Positions 42,662 to 50,965 of a DNA stretch of 64,000 nt are shown in pieces. Position 1 is the stretch's first letter, and each line of letters begins with the position of its first letter. Position numbers and translations under genes: made by a program. This DNA comes from Pseudoruegeria sp. SK021 (GTDB taxonomy: Bacteria > Pseudomonadota > Alphaproteobacteria > Rhodobacterales > Rhodobacteraceae): positions 62,001-126,000 of the forward strand of contig NZ_MTBG01000005.1 in NCBI RefSeq assembly GCF_002119405.1, given 5' to 3'. The notes below the pieces were generated by a model. That model was not told the DNA's origin. It ran no database searches and saw nothing but the letters and a program-made list of their open reading frames with translations.

Positions 42662-43432
42662 CTATCGAGGGGCGGTCGGCAGTTCTATCAATCCGTGCAA
42701 GCGTTCGTCGGTGAACAGCACGCCGACCTGACGGTCCAAATCACCGATATGTGCCCGCAGGGCCGCTTCGGCGCCATCCGGGTCGCGGGCGCGGATCGCC
42801 GCAACGATTGCACTGTGTTCTTCAATGACCTCTGGGCCGCGCAGGATGCGATGCAGCCGTCTGATATGGCGCGCCCGATTGAGGTCGAACTGGGTGCGCC
42901 GTGCCGTCGTCCAGACGTCACCATAGCCTGACAGGACAAACAGGTGCCGGTGAAAATCTTCATCGAGCGCGAAAAAGTCCGCGGCATCATCGGCCGCAAG
43001 CGCGTCTCTCTGGCGGGCCAAGACGGCCTCAAGCTCGTCCACGCGGTGCCGAGGGTCTGGGGCCGAAGCCGCGCCACGGACCGCACCGATCTCAAGCTGG
43101 AGGCGGATAAAACAGGCGGTGGTATAGCGTCTGACCGAAATACCGGTGACATAAGTGCCGCTTTGGGGCACGATCTTGACGAGGTTGATTTCATCAAGGC
43201 GGATCAAGGCTTCGCGCACTGGCGTCTTGCTGGCACAAAGCGCTGCCGCGATTTCTTTCTCGGACACCCGTTGCCCCGGCTGCAATTTTACCCCTACGAT
43301 CAGGTCTCGGAGCAAATCGAAGACCTGAAAGGTCATGTTGGCATCCGGGTCCAGCTGAACGGTCGCTAGCAGGTCGGAGATCGTGACTGCGTCTGCTTGC
43401 CCATCGGGCGGTTGTGACACACGGTGCCCCAA
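42662..43432 (-). CDS. GntR-family transcriptional regulator, FadR/FCD subfamily
   Basis: The 256-residue protein has a GntR winged helix (QRVSEKEIAAALCASKTPVREALIRLDEINLVKIVPQSGTYV) and an FCD ligand domain (ALDEDFHRHLFVLSG, EEHSAIVAAI, LRAHIGD). It starts at TTG 43432, which has an AGGAG about 8 bases before it; a GTG four codons later is less well placed. It is upstream of the LplA-like gene on the same strand and probably controls it and the Gfo/Idh/MocA gene. Confidence 0.9.
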   Translation of the reverse strand: MGHRVSQPPDGQADAVTISDLLATVQLDPDANMTFQVFDLLRDLIVGVKLQPGQRVSEKEIAAALCASKTPVREALIRLDEINLVKIVPQSGTYVTGISVRRYTTACFIRLQLEIGAVRGAASAPDPRHRVDELEAVLARQRDALAADDAADFFALDEDFHRHLFVLSGYGDVWTTARRTQFDLNRARHIRRLHRILRGPEVIEEHSAIVAAIRARDPDGAEAALRAHIGDLDRQVGVLFTDERLHGLIELPTAPR

Positions 43433-43844
43433 AATTCACTCCTCGCCCCGCGGTAAAACGGCCTGCCTTGGACAACTCGCATCCCTTACGGTGCAATTGA
43501 TATCTCAATCCTTAATCCTTGTAAACCAGCCGAGTGTCGCCAGCACGTGGACCGTGTGCTGTGTCGGTCTTAGGGCTGGGGGGGCGCTTTTAAGAAGGTT
43601 GTCGCGGATGGATGGGGTGGATTTCTATCGGTAGCGTGTTATGAACGTTGGAAAAAGGACTTGCCCCAAGCTTTGTTTTGGCAAAAAAGTTGCGCTTCGC
43701 CAAAATGCGTCAAATGGGGTCGAGCCGCGCAATCGGTGCGATGAGCATGCGAGAAATTTGTGACGGGCTGCGCGCAGTCAATTAAGACAGTGGACGAGAA
43801 ATACCACGATCGAAGCCGGCGGTATCCCGGTTAGGAGTTGCAGG
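43433..43844. other. Intergenic region upstream of the MCE operon
   Basis: A 410-base gap with no gene. It holds one clear inverted repeat, TTTTGGC (43676-43682) / GCCAAAA (43699-43705), 140 bases upstream of the first MCE gene, which could be an operator or a weak transcript end. No sigma-70 promoter could be assigned with confidence. Confidence 0.45.
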
Positions 43845-45005
43845 ATGAGTGTCGCCATGAGCGATGTTGACAATCGCTCAAACGCAGACGTCACCTTTCA
43901 AAAGGGCGCAGACGGGGTCGGAATTGTGACCGTGTCGGGGGCGTGGACGCTGCGGGCAGATGCGCCGGGCGCGGCGGGCATCCTGTCTGCGATGGGCGCT
44001 GCGGGCACGCTGCGATCTATTGGCTTTGAGGCCAGCGGCCTGACCGGTTGGGACAGCACCTTTGTCACGGCGGCGCTGCAGGTGATTGCGCAGTGCAAGG
44101 CGCAGGACATCGAGGTTGATCAAAGCGGGCTTCCAGCCGGAGCGCAGCGTCTTATCGCGCTTGCGACTGCGGTGCCCGAACGGCAGGGCGCACGGCGTAG
44201 CCGGTCACAGGATGGGTTTTTCGTCCGCGTCGGAAATGCGACGATCCAGACCTATAAAGGCGTGCTGGATACGGTCACGTTTCTGGGGGAAGCCACGATT
44301 GCCTTGGCGCGGTTTTGTGTCGGCCGGGCAAAGTTTCGCCGGGTCGATTTGATGATTGCGCTGGAAGCCTGCGGCCCCAAAGCGCTGCCCATCGTGACGC
44401 TGATCTCCGTGTTGATTGGGCTTATTCTGGCCTTTGTCGGGGCAATCCAGTTGCGTCAATTCGGGGCGCAACTGTATGTGGCCGATCTTGTCGCCATTGC
44501 CATGGCCCGCGAAATGGCCGCCATCATGACCGGGATCATAATGTCTGGTCGCACCGGCGCGGCCTTTGCTGCGCAACTTGGCACGATGCAAGTCAACGAA
44601 GAGATCGACGCCTTTCGAACGCTTGGCTTCCCGCCGATGGAATTTTTGGTGTTGCCGCGGATGCTGGCGCTGATTTTCATGATGCCGCTGCTGTGCATCT
44701 ACGCGAACATCCTTGGAATTCTTGGCGGCGCGATTGTTGGCGTTGGCATGCTCGGACTGACCCCGACCGAGTATTACATCCAGACGGTCAACAGTGTCAC
44801 GCTGGTTGATTTTGGCATCGGTGTGTTCAAAGGGGTCGTGTTTGGCGTCGTCATCGCGCTGTCGGGCTGCTTGAAAGGGATTCAATCGGGGCGCAGCGCG
44901 TCTGCCGTGGGCGATGCCGCCACAGCCGCCGTCGTTATGTCGATTGTCTTGATCATCGTTCTGGATGGTCTGTTCGCGGTCGTCACCAGCTTAATTGGGA
45001 TCTGA
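43845..45005 (+). CDS. mlaE: MCE lipid-transport ABC permease, MlaE family with N-terminal STAS-like domain
   Basis: The 386-residue protein has an N-terminal cytoplasmic domain of about 120 residues that resembles a STAS domain (VTVSGAWTLRAD, LTGWDSTFVTAALQVIAQC). It is followed by the MlaE permease with GIIMSGRTGAAFAAQLGTMQVNEEIDAFRTLG, the signature segment, and several membrane helices. AGGAG precedes ATG 43845. The fused STAS form replaces the separate MlaB of enterobacteria. It is the first gene of a four-gene operon for phospholipid transfer between inner and outer membrane. Confidence 0.93.
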   Translation: MSVAMSDVDNRSNADVTFQKGADGVGIVTVSGAWTLRADAPGAAGILSAMGAAGTLRSIGFEASGLTGWDSTFVTAALQVIAQCKAQDIEVDQSGLPAGAQRLIALATAVPERQGARRSRSQDGFFVRVGNATIQTYKGVLDTVTFLGEATIALARFCVGRAKFRRVDLMIALEACGPKALPIVTLISVLIGLILAFVGAIQLRQFGAQLYVADLVAIAMAREMAAIMTGIIMSGRTGAAFAAQLGTMQVNEEIDAFRTLGFPPMEFLVLPRMLALIFMMPLLCIYANILGILGGAIVGVGMLGLTPTEYYIQTVNSVTLVDFGIGVFKGVVFGVVIALSGCLKGIQSGRSASAVGDAATAAVVMSIVLIIVLDGLFAVVTSLIGI

Positions 45006-45014
45006 GGCGCCGAC

Positions 45015-45845
45015 ATGATCACACCCACAGCCCCGCCCCGCCCCCATATCGACATCACCGGACTGCGGTTGCAGTACGGCGACTTCCTGATCCAGAAGGA
45101 TCTGACCTTCACGGTCAACAGGGGCGATATTTTCATCATCATGGGCGGCTCTGGCTGCGGGAAAAGCACCGTGTTGAAGTGCTTGATCGGCCTCAAGTCA
45201 CCGGCATCCGGGCGGGTTCAGATCGGCGAGACCGACTTCTGGGGAGGGGCCGAAGATCAGCGGCAGGCGATGATGCGCAATTTCGGGGTGCTGTATCAAA
45301 GCGGCGCCTTATGGAGCTCGATGACGCTGGCTGAAAACGTTGGTCTGCCACTGGGCGAATACACCGACCTAAGTGCGGCCGACATCCGCGAACTTGCCGC
45401 GATGAAGCTAGCCCTTGTTGGTCTTGCCGGGTTCGAGGACTATTATCCTTCCGAGATCAGCGGCGGGATGCAGAAACGGGCCGGGATCGCCCGGGCGATG
45501 GCCCTCGATCCCGACATCTTGTTTTTCGACGAACCTTCGGCAGGGCTGGATCCGATCAGTTCGAAACTGCTGGATGACCTGATCTTGGAATTGCGCGACA
45601 GTCTGGGCACCACCATTGTGATTGTAACCCATGAATTGGCCAGTATCTTTGCGATTGGCAACAATTCGGTGTTTCTGGACCCAGTCAGCAAGACGATGAT
45701 CGCGCAGGGCAATCCACGGCAATTGCGGGATCACAGCCCGAATGCCGGCGTGCGCGAATTTCTCAATCGTGGCAAATCACACAATGACGACGCCCCCCAA
45801 CCAGCACCGGTTGGGCAATGCAATAAACCGGAGGCCGCGACGTGA
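45015..45845 (+). CDS. mlaF: MCE lipid-transport ABC ATPase, MlaF family
   Basis: The 276-residue ATPase has Walker A GGSGCGKST, signature EISGGMQKRAGIARAMALDPD, Walker B LFFDEPSAGLDPI and H-loop VTHELASI. The text around SGGMQKRAGIARA is typical of MlaF/Mkl ATPases. Its stop overlaps the GTG start of the MCE protein gene by four bases. Confidence 0.95.
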   Translation: MITPTAPPRPHIDITGLRLQYGDFLIQKDLTFTVNRGDIFIIMGGSGCGKSTVLKCLIGLKSPASGRVQIGETDFWGGAEDQRQAMMRNFGVLYQSGALWSSMTLAENVGLPLGEYTDLSAADIRELAAMKLALVGLAGFEDYYPSEISGGMQKRAGIARAMALDPDILFFDEPSAGLDPISSKLLDDLILELRDSLGTTIVIVTHELASIFAIGNNSVFLDPVSKTMIAQGNPRQLRDHSPNAGVREFLNRGKSHNDDAPQPAPVGQCNKPEAAT

Positions 45846-47290
45846 GCCAGAAAACCAATCCAAAGCTGGTCGGGCTATTCGTGGTCGGGGCGTTTTCGCT
45901 GGCGATCTTAGGCCTATTGGCCTTCGGAAGCGGCAGCCTTTTCAGCGCCAAGCGCAGCTATGTCCTGTTTTTCCAAGGCTCGGTGGCGGGCTTGCAGGTG
46001 GGCGCACCAGTGAACTTTCGCGGCGTTCCGTTGGGGTTCGTCACTGACATCAGCGTGAGCTATTTCCCCGATGATGTCTCGTCGCAATTTGTCATTCCCG
46101 TTTATATTCAGATCGAACCGGACCGGATTCGTGGCACCACATCAGGGACCACCGTCACTGTTCAGGATCTGATCAATGATGGGCTAAGGGCCGAGCTTGG
46201 CATGCAATCCTTCGTGACCGGCCAACTGAGCGTCGAGCTTGATTTCAGGCCGTCCACCCGCGCCAGATTATTGGGACTTGAACCCGACACGGTCGAAATT
46301 CCAACCTTGCCCTCGGACACCGAAAAGCTGAAAGCCAGTGTGACCCGACTGGCCGATATTTTGCAAGAACTGCCGCTGGAGGACATCGCCAAAGAGGTGG
46401 AGTCAGCCGTTTCCGCCGCAGCACACAGCATCGTTGAAATCAGTAAGGCCGTCGATACGGTGGCCAGCAAGATCGGGCCATTGGCCGACGAGGTCACGGC
46501 CACCATTGCCGATGTGCGGTCGACTGTGACTGAGGCACGCGCCCGGCTGGAAATGCAGCCCGGTGAAGTGTTATACGCAGCGATGAAGAACTTGGAACAT
46601 GTGCAAGCCGTCGCGACTGGCATACAGGCGCAGATCAAGCCGCTGTCGGATCAGGCGGTCTTGACGCTGCAAGCGCTCGCACTGACGGCAAAGGACGGGC
46701 AGACGCTGTTTGACAGTTTGGAGCAGGAAATTTCGCCGATTTCGGCTGAGTTGAAGCAAGTGTTGTCAACCGCGACAGTGACCATGGGTGATGCGCGCAC
46801 GGTCATGCAATCGCTCGATACCAAGTCCGGACTTTTAATCGCCGAGGCGCAGACGGCTTTGACAACTGCAACCCAAGTGCTGGACAGCGTCCGCGAACCC
46901 ATTGGGAAGGTCGGGGATCTGGCCGCTGTCTTTGCGACGGAAGTCGAACCGCTGTCATCCGAGGCGAAGCTGACGATGGCCGCCGCCCGATCCGCGCTTG
47001 ATGATGGTGGCCGGGCGATTGCGGATCTTCGGACCTTGATTGCGAATGTGGACGGCGGGGTGCAGCCGATTATCACCAAAGCAGAAGCGATCTTGGACAA
47101 CGCCGATGTGGCCATGCGGGACGCCCGGAGTGCGATTGCTGGCGTTAGAACGGTGATCAGCCCCGATGCACCGACCATTGCGCAAGTCGACACAGCGCTG
47201 CGCGAGGTGCGGCGCGCGGCGACCTCGCTCCGCGAGTTTGCCGACTTTCTTCAACGTAACCCGAACGCGCTCTTGACGGGCAGACGATAG
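45842..47290 (+). CDS. mlaD: MCE-domain protein, MlaD/PqiB-like periplasmic lipid tunnel
   Basis: The 482-residue protein has an N-terminal membrane anchor (GLFVVGAFSLAILGLLAFGSGS), one MCE domain at about 40-130 (QGSVAGLQVGAPVNFRGVPLGFVTDI), and a long helical region of about 330 residues rich in Ala, Thr, Val and Asp. That helical region should assemble into a tube across the periplasm. It is much longer than E. coli MlaD (about 180 residues), hence closer to the needle-forming MCE proteins. The start is GTG 45842. Confidence 0.92.
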   Translation: MSQKTNPKLVGLFVVGAFSLAILGLLAFGSGSLFSAKRSYVLFFQGSVAGLQVGAPVNFRGVPLGFVTDISVSYFPDDVSSQFVIPVYIQIEPDRIRGTTSGTTVTVQDLINDGLRAELGMQSFVTGQLSVELDFRPSTRARLLGLEPDTVEIPTLPSDTEKLKASVTRLADILQELPLEDIAKEVESAVSAAAHSIVEISKAVDTVASKIGPLADEVTATIADVRSTVTEARARLEMQPGEVLYAAMKNLEHVQAVATGIQAQIKPLSDQAVLTLQALALTAKDGQTLFDSLEQEISPISAELKQVLSTATVTMGDARTVMQSLDTKSGLLIAEAQTALTTATQVLDSVREPIGKVGDLAAVFATEVEPLSSEAKLTMAAARSALDDGGRAIADLRTLIANVDGGVQPIITKAEAILDNADVAMRDARSAIAGVRTVISPDAPTIAQVDTALREVRRAATSLREFADFLQRNPNALLTGRR

Positions 47291-47302
47291 AAACGGAGAC
47301 CC

Positions 47303-47920
47303 ATGATGTCACGAGCTTTTTTCGGCACCGCGCTGCTTCTCATATGTGGGACGTTGGCGGGCTGTGCCAGCAAGCCGTCGAATTTCTACATCCTGTCTGC
47401 CCCCGGGGCTGAGACAGCACAGGCGGTGCAGACAACCCGCATGGCGGGCCCTTCGATTGGCATTGGTCCAATTACCCTGCCGGAATATCTGGACCGGAGC
47501 GAGATTGTCACCCGCAACAGCGAAACGACGCTGGAGGTTCATGAAATGAACCAATGGGGCGGCAACCTGACCGAGAATGTCCAAAGCGTTCTGGCCGAAG
47601 TGCTGTCGGACGGGATGAACACAGATCGGTTGTTCCTGTACCCTTGGTCGACCTCGGGGCAGATGACCTATCAGGTTTTGGTCCAGATCAACGCATTTGA
47701 GGCCCGGGAAGATGGAAACGTCGTGCTGGATGCCCGCTGGACGGTGCTCAGCGGCAGGACGCAGGATGTGCTGAAGATGGGCCGGACCCTGTTGCGCGAG
47801 CCGATTGGCGCCACGCCGAACGGCGTTGCCGGGCCGGACTACGCCGATATCGCCGCCGCGATGAGCCGCAGCGTTGCCCGACTTGGACAAGAGATCGCTG
47901 CAACGGGACTGCTTCGGTAA
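47303..47920 (+). CDS. pqiC: ABC-type transport auxiliary lipoprotein, PqiC family
   Basis: The 205-residue lipoprotein has a lipobox (LICGTLAGCAS, Cys near residue 22) and the DUF330/PqiC domain (FYILSAPG, GIGPITLPEYLDRSEIVTR, WGGNLTENVQSVLAEVLS). It lies 12 bases after mlaD. PqiC-type lipoproteins receive the tip of MCE needles at the outer membrane. No MlaC-like shuttle is encoded here, consistent with a continuous tunnel instead of a shuttle. Confidence 0.92.
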   Translation: MMSRAFFGTALLLICGTLAGCASKPSNFYILSAPGAETAQAVQTTRMAGPSIGIGPITLPEYLDRSEIVTRNSETTLEVHEMNQWGGNLTENVQSVLAEVLSDGMNTDRLFLYPWSTSGQMTYQVLVQINAFEAREDGNVVLDARWTVLSGRTQDVLKMGRTLLREPIGATPNGVAGPDYADIAAAMSRSVARLGQEIAATGLLR

Positions 47921-48082
47921 GCCGGACGCGCGGCCCGGCCCTATGGCCAGTTTTCGACGGTGCTGCGCAGGGTGGCGGGCACCACCCGGTCGGGACCGGA
48001 CTGTCTGATCTGGTCCCGCAGTTGCAGCGCCCGTTGCCGGGGACCGTTCCCTTGCGGCGCGCTGACCGGTGTGGTCTGGAAC

Positions 48083-48346
48083 TTAGGGTGAGGGCGACCG
48101 GACCGGAAAGCTTGACCGCGACAAGATCGTGCCGGCGTCGTCGACGGTAAACCGACAGGCGCGGCCAGAGTGGCGGAAGGTCAGCCGCCAACGCCCGATG
48201 TCGGCATCAACGCCTGCCTCGCACTGTGAGGTCATGCTGCGGTCGCGCATGGCGCTGCGAACCTGATCTTCGGTCAAACCGAAGGCTTTCGCAAGCAGCG
48301 GTGCGGGCACCACAAACCCTGCGCCATCCCGGTCAATCTGGGTCAT
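48083..48346 (-). CDS. Small DUF6522-like protein coupled to the NsrR-like gene
   Basis: The 87-residue protein starts with ATG 48346, which overlaps the NsrR-like stop by four bases. It has FVVPAPLLAKAFGLTEDQVRSAMRD, a helix-rich segment, then a C-terminal strand part WRLTFRHSGRACRFTVDDAG with one Cys. I recognise it only as resembling small DUF6522 proteins beside nitric-oxide-responsive Rrf2 genes. Its role is unknown; cotranscription suggests a part in the NO/globin response. Confidence 0.7.
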   Translation of the reverse strand: MTQIDRDGAGFVVPAPLLAKAFGLTEDQVRSAMRDRSMTSQCEAGVDADIGRWRLTFRHSGRACRFTVDDAGTILSRSSFPVRSPSP

Positions 48347-48783
48347 TGGGGTTCCATCCAATTGTCTGTTGCCGCGGTGAGCGGGCTTAATGCGATATCG
48401 GCCAGTGTCGTACGGTCCAGCTCGGCCAGAAACGCGGCCTCTGCCGCCCGCAGGCGGCCTTTTAGACGGCAGTCAGCCCCGAGAGAACAGGTGCCGCCGT
48501 CGGGGGAAAAGCAGTCGACCAATGGTTGACCTTCCTCAAGCAAGCCAACGGTTTGACCCAGCCGGATGTCGGCGGCAGGGCGCGCCAATATCGCGCCACC
48601 GCCAGCGCCACGCCGGGTCTGGACCAGCCCGGCGCGGGCCAGATGTTGAATGATCTTAGCCAAATGGTTGCGCGACAGACCCAACTCATCGGCCAAGTCC
48701 GCACTTGAAAACCCACGGGACGGGTCGCCAGCCATCCGCATCAGAATGCGCAGGCCATAATCGGTAAAAGCGGTGAGGCGCAT
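48343..48783 (-). CDS. nsrR: Rrf2-family transcriptional regulator, NsrR-like
   Basis: The 146-residue protein has a winged helix (LTAFTDYGLRILMRMAGD, SADLADELGLSRNHLAKIIQHLARAGLV, RRGAGGGAILARP) and three cysteines in CFSPDGGTCSLGADC with spacing 7 and 5, matching the [2Fe-2S]/[4Fe-4S] ligand set of NsrR. ATG 48783 is favoured over an upstream frame beginning at 48930, since the family starts MRLTxxTDYxLR. It is divergent from a truncated haemoglobin, the usual NsrR target type, with a palindrome in between. Confidence 0.9.
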   Translation of the reverse strand: MRLTAFTDYGLRILMRMAGDPSRGFSSADLADELGLSRNHLAKIIQHLARAGLVQTRRGAGGGAILARPAADIRLGQTVGLLEEGQPLVDCFSPDGGTCSLGADCRLKGRLRAAEAAFLAELDRTTLADIALSPLTAATDNWMEPQ

Positions 48784-48804
48784 GTGCGACGGAATCCTTG
48801 AATG

Positions 48805-48819
48805 GGTATTTACAATACC
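48805..48819. promoter_or_regulatory. Candidate NsrR operator between nsrR and the globin gene
   Basis: GGTATT-TAC-AATACC at 48805-48819 is a perfect 6-bp inverted repeat centred in the 64-base divergent gap. Directly to its right follows an AT-rich stretch with TATTATAAG (48820s), a likely -10 region for the globin gene. The proposed binding by the Rrf2 regulator is an inference from position. Confidence 0.6.
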
Positions 48820-48847
48820 TATTATAAGTTTTATGCAAAGGTGCAAG

Positions 48848-49315
48848 ATGGAGAGCAGCATGGACGCAGCCTTGACCAAACCCCCAATCGTCTCGGCCCG
48901 TCCCGATGTGACCGCCGCGGTGATGGCCAAAACCGGTCTGGATCAGGCCGTGTTGCGCGATCTGGTGCACCGCTTTTACACGCGGGTCCGTGCCGATCCC
49001 GTTCTGGGGCCGATCTTTGCGGCCCGGATTGCGGACTGGGGCCCACATTTGGACCGAATGGTGGCGTTCTGGTCCTCGGTCGCGCTGATGACTGGACAGT
49101 ATCATGGTCGCCCGGTGCCTGCGCATACGCCCCTGCCGATTGATGCTGCCCATTTCGACCGCTGGCTTGGCTTGTTTCGTGCCACCGCGACCGAGGTCTG
49201 CACGCCAGAAGGCGCGGCGCATGTGATTGAACGTGCCGAGCGGATCGCCCATTCGTTGCATGTGGCTGTGGTGTCGGCGCAGACGGATCCCGGCGCGCCC
49301 CCCCGATTGGTCTGA
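48848..49315 (+). CDS. Truncated haemoglobin, group III (trHbIII)
   Basis: The 155-residue protein carries a truncated globin domain with LRDLVHRFYTRVRADPVLGPIFAARI near the start, the distal part PHLDRMVAFWSSVALMTGQYHGRPVPAH with the proximal region, and HFDRWLGLFRATATEV. The FYxRVxxDPxLGPIF pattern is group III. ATG 48848 follows AAAGGT, and ATG 48860 follows GGAG; I choose the first. The product probably detoxifies or senses NO or oxygen. Confidence 0.92.
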   Translation: MESSMDAALTKPPIVSARPDVTAAVMAKTGLDQAVLRDLVHRFYTRVRADPVLGPIFAARIADWGPHLDRMVAFWSSVALMTGQYHGRPVPAHTPLPIDAAHFDRWLGLFRATATEVCTPEGAAHVIERAERIAHSLHVAVVSAQTDPGAPPRLV

Positions 49316-49438
49316 CGGCAAGCGGCCGGTGCGGCTATGCGCGGCCTTTCATTGTCGCGCTGGAAACCGGCGACCACCAACCGGTCGAAATGTGCTATGC
49401 TGCTGCGAGAGCTTGACCTGAAACTGAGGGAGGGGCCG

Positions 49439-49633
49439 ATGTCTGACACTGCCCGTTTTTCGTCGCCACCGTGTTTTGCCAGTGACGTTGCGCCAGACTA
49501 TTTTGATCCGCCGCCGGTGACAGCATCTGAGGCCGACACCATTGCGCCGCCCGGGTCCGTGGCCAAGGCGGGCGATCCGGCAAAACCCGACCGATCAGAT
49601 ACATCGGCGTACGAGACGCAGCCCCAGTCCTGA
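49439..49633 (+). CDS. Small Pro/Ala/Asp-rich protein of unknown function
   Basis: The frame of 64 codons has an excellent ribosome site (AGGGAGGGG before ATG 49439) and starts MSDTARFSSPPCFASDVAPD. It is rich in Pro, Ala and Asp, has one Cys, and no predicted membrane segment. No family is recognised; it may be intrinsically disordered. It converges on the HPP gene. Confidence 0.5.
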   Translation: MSDTARFSSPPCFASDVAPDYFDPPPVTASEADTIAPPGSVAKAGDPAKPDRSDTSAYETQPQS

Positions 49634-49652
49634 GGCGTGATTGTTCGCTGGT

Positions 49653-50855
49653 TTAAGCTGAATGGTCCCGCGCTGGCAGAGCCCCGGTGTCTGGCGCGAG
49701 GCTTCGGCGCGCCAGCGCAGCGATCAGGTCGGTGCGCGTCACGATGCCAACGATCCGGCCCCGGACCAGCACCGGCACCGCGTCATGCCCCCCCTCGGCC
49801 AGCATGGGCAACAAGGCCCCAGCCGGGGTGTCAGGCGTTGCGCGGGGCAGAGCGGCGGTCATAATTTCACCGGCCAGCACTGGCGCTTCGCGCCCGCCAT
49901 CCAGCAGCCGGGCCATGGCCGCGCCAAAACTGCGTTCCAGCCGTAAGGCATCCTCGCGGCCCCGGCGGATCAGATGGATCTGAAAGATCACCCCGAGAAA
50001 CTTGTCTTCTGCCTGAATCACGGGCAACGCGGTAAAGTCATGCTGCCGGAACAGATCGGCCACCTTTGTCAGGGGGGCATCGGGCGCGACCGTCACCAGA
50101 TTTGTCGACATAATGTCAGCCGCCGTCAGCGGCCCAACGCGGTGGCTGGCGGCCTGAATTTCGGCGGCGCCAACCAGCCGGGCAAGATCCTCGACCCCAA
50201 GGTTCAGGGACTGACGATAGCGTTTAAGAATGTCGGTTAGTTCGGCCTCGCTCAGGCCCAGCCGCTCCATCGCGGGGGGATCTGCGGTGCCTTGATCGTT
50301 GGGGGCGTCGAATTGTCGAAACGGATAACGCCGCCCAGTCAGCGGCGCATAGATGGCCGCGATCAGAACCAGAAGAGCCGTGCCCGCCGCGACCGGGACG
50401 AGGGCGAACCAGAAACCCAGCTCAGCAACGGCATCGGGGCTCATCGCGGCGGTCATGGCGACGGCTCCGGCGGGGGGATGCACCGCCCGCAGCAAGCTGG
50501 TTGCGGTGATGGTCAGCCCCACTGCCAGCGCGATGCGCAAAGCCGGGTCGGGGATCATAAGGCAGCACGCCACCCCGACCACCGCGGCAAGGCTGTTGCC
50601 GATGACTGCCGACCACGGCTGAGCCAGCGGGCTGTTCGGCACCGCAAACAGCAGAACCGAACTGGCCCCGAATGGCGCGATCAAAAACAGCCCGGTCCGC
50701 AGATCGACCGTTGGCGCCAGCACGAATACCCCGACAAGGCCGAGGCCAATCAAGGCCCCAAGCCCCGAACGCAACGCATCACGGATCGAGAAAGCCGGGA
50801 CAACGGGGCCAAGGGCCAGCGCGATCCGGTGCGCAAGAGTGGGGGGCGTGCTCAT
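49653..50855 (-). CDS. HPP-family membrane protein with two C-terminal CBS domains
   Basis: The 400-residue protein has an N-terminal HPP domain with about four to five membrane helices and the naming motif HPPAGAVAMTAAM, preceded by LLFAVPNSPLAQPWSAVIGN. Two CBS domains follow, the first around ADIMSTNLVTVAPDAPLTKVADLFRQHDFTALPVI and the second around GEIMTAALPRATPDTPAGALLPMLAEGGHDAVPV. I start at ATG 50855. HPP homologues transport nitrite across membranes in some bacteria and plastids; CBS domains may sense adenylates. Closeness to the NO/globin locus fits a nitrogen oxide role, but that is inferred. Confidence 0.88.
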   Translation of the reverse strand: MSTPPTLAHRIALALGPVVPAFSIRDALRSGLGALIGLGLVGVFVLAPTVDLRTGLFLIAPFGASSVLLFAVPNSPLAQPWSAVIGNSLAAVVGVACCLMIPDPALRIALAVGLTITATSLLRAVHPPAGAVAMTAAMSPDAVAELGFWFALVPVAAGTALLVLIAAIYAPLTGRRYPFRQFDAPNDQGTADPPAMERLGLSEAELTDILKRYRQSLNLGVEDLARLVGAAEIQAASHRVGPLTAADIMSTNLVTVAPDAPLTKVADLFRQHDFTALPVIQAEDKFLGVIFQIHLIRRGREDALRLERSFGAAMARLLDGGREAPVLAGEIMTAALPRATPDTPAGALLPMLAEGGHDAVPVLVRGRIVGIVTRTDLIAALARRSLAPDTGALPARDHSA

Positions 50856-50906
50856 CAAAGTCTCATCGTAAAGGGTCGTATGTCTCGGGCAGTTCTGCCC
50901 CAATCG

Positions 50907-50941
50907 GAACAGGGGGGCGCTTTCCAGTCGCCCCCCTGTTC
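50907..50941 (-). terminator. Strong hairpin behind the sodium:alanine symporter gene
   Basis: GAACAGGGGGGCG (50907-50919) pairs perfectly with CGCCCCCCTGTTC (50929-50941), 13 base pairs with a 9-base loop, 25 bases after the minus-strand stop and ahead of the HPP gene. Confidence 0.75.
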
Positions 50942-50965
50942 GGGATCGGGATGCCGCGAGGGCGG

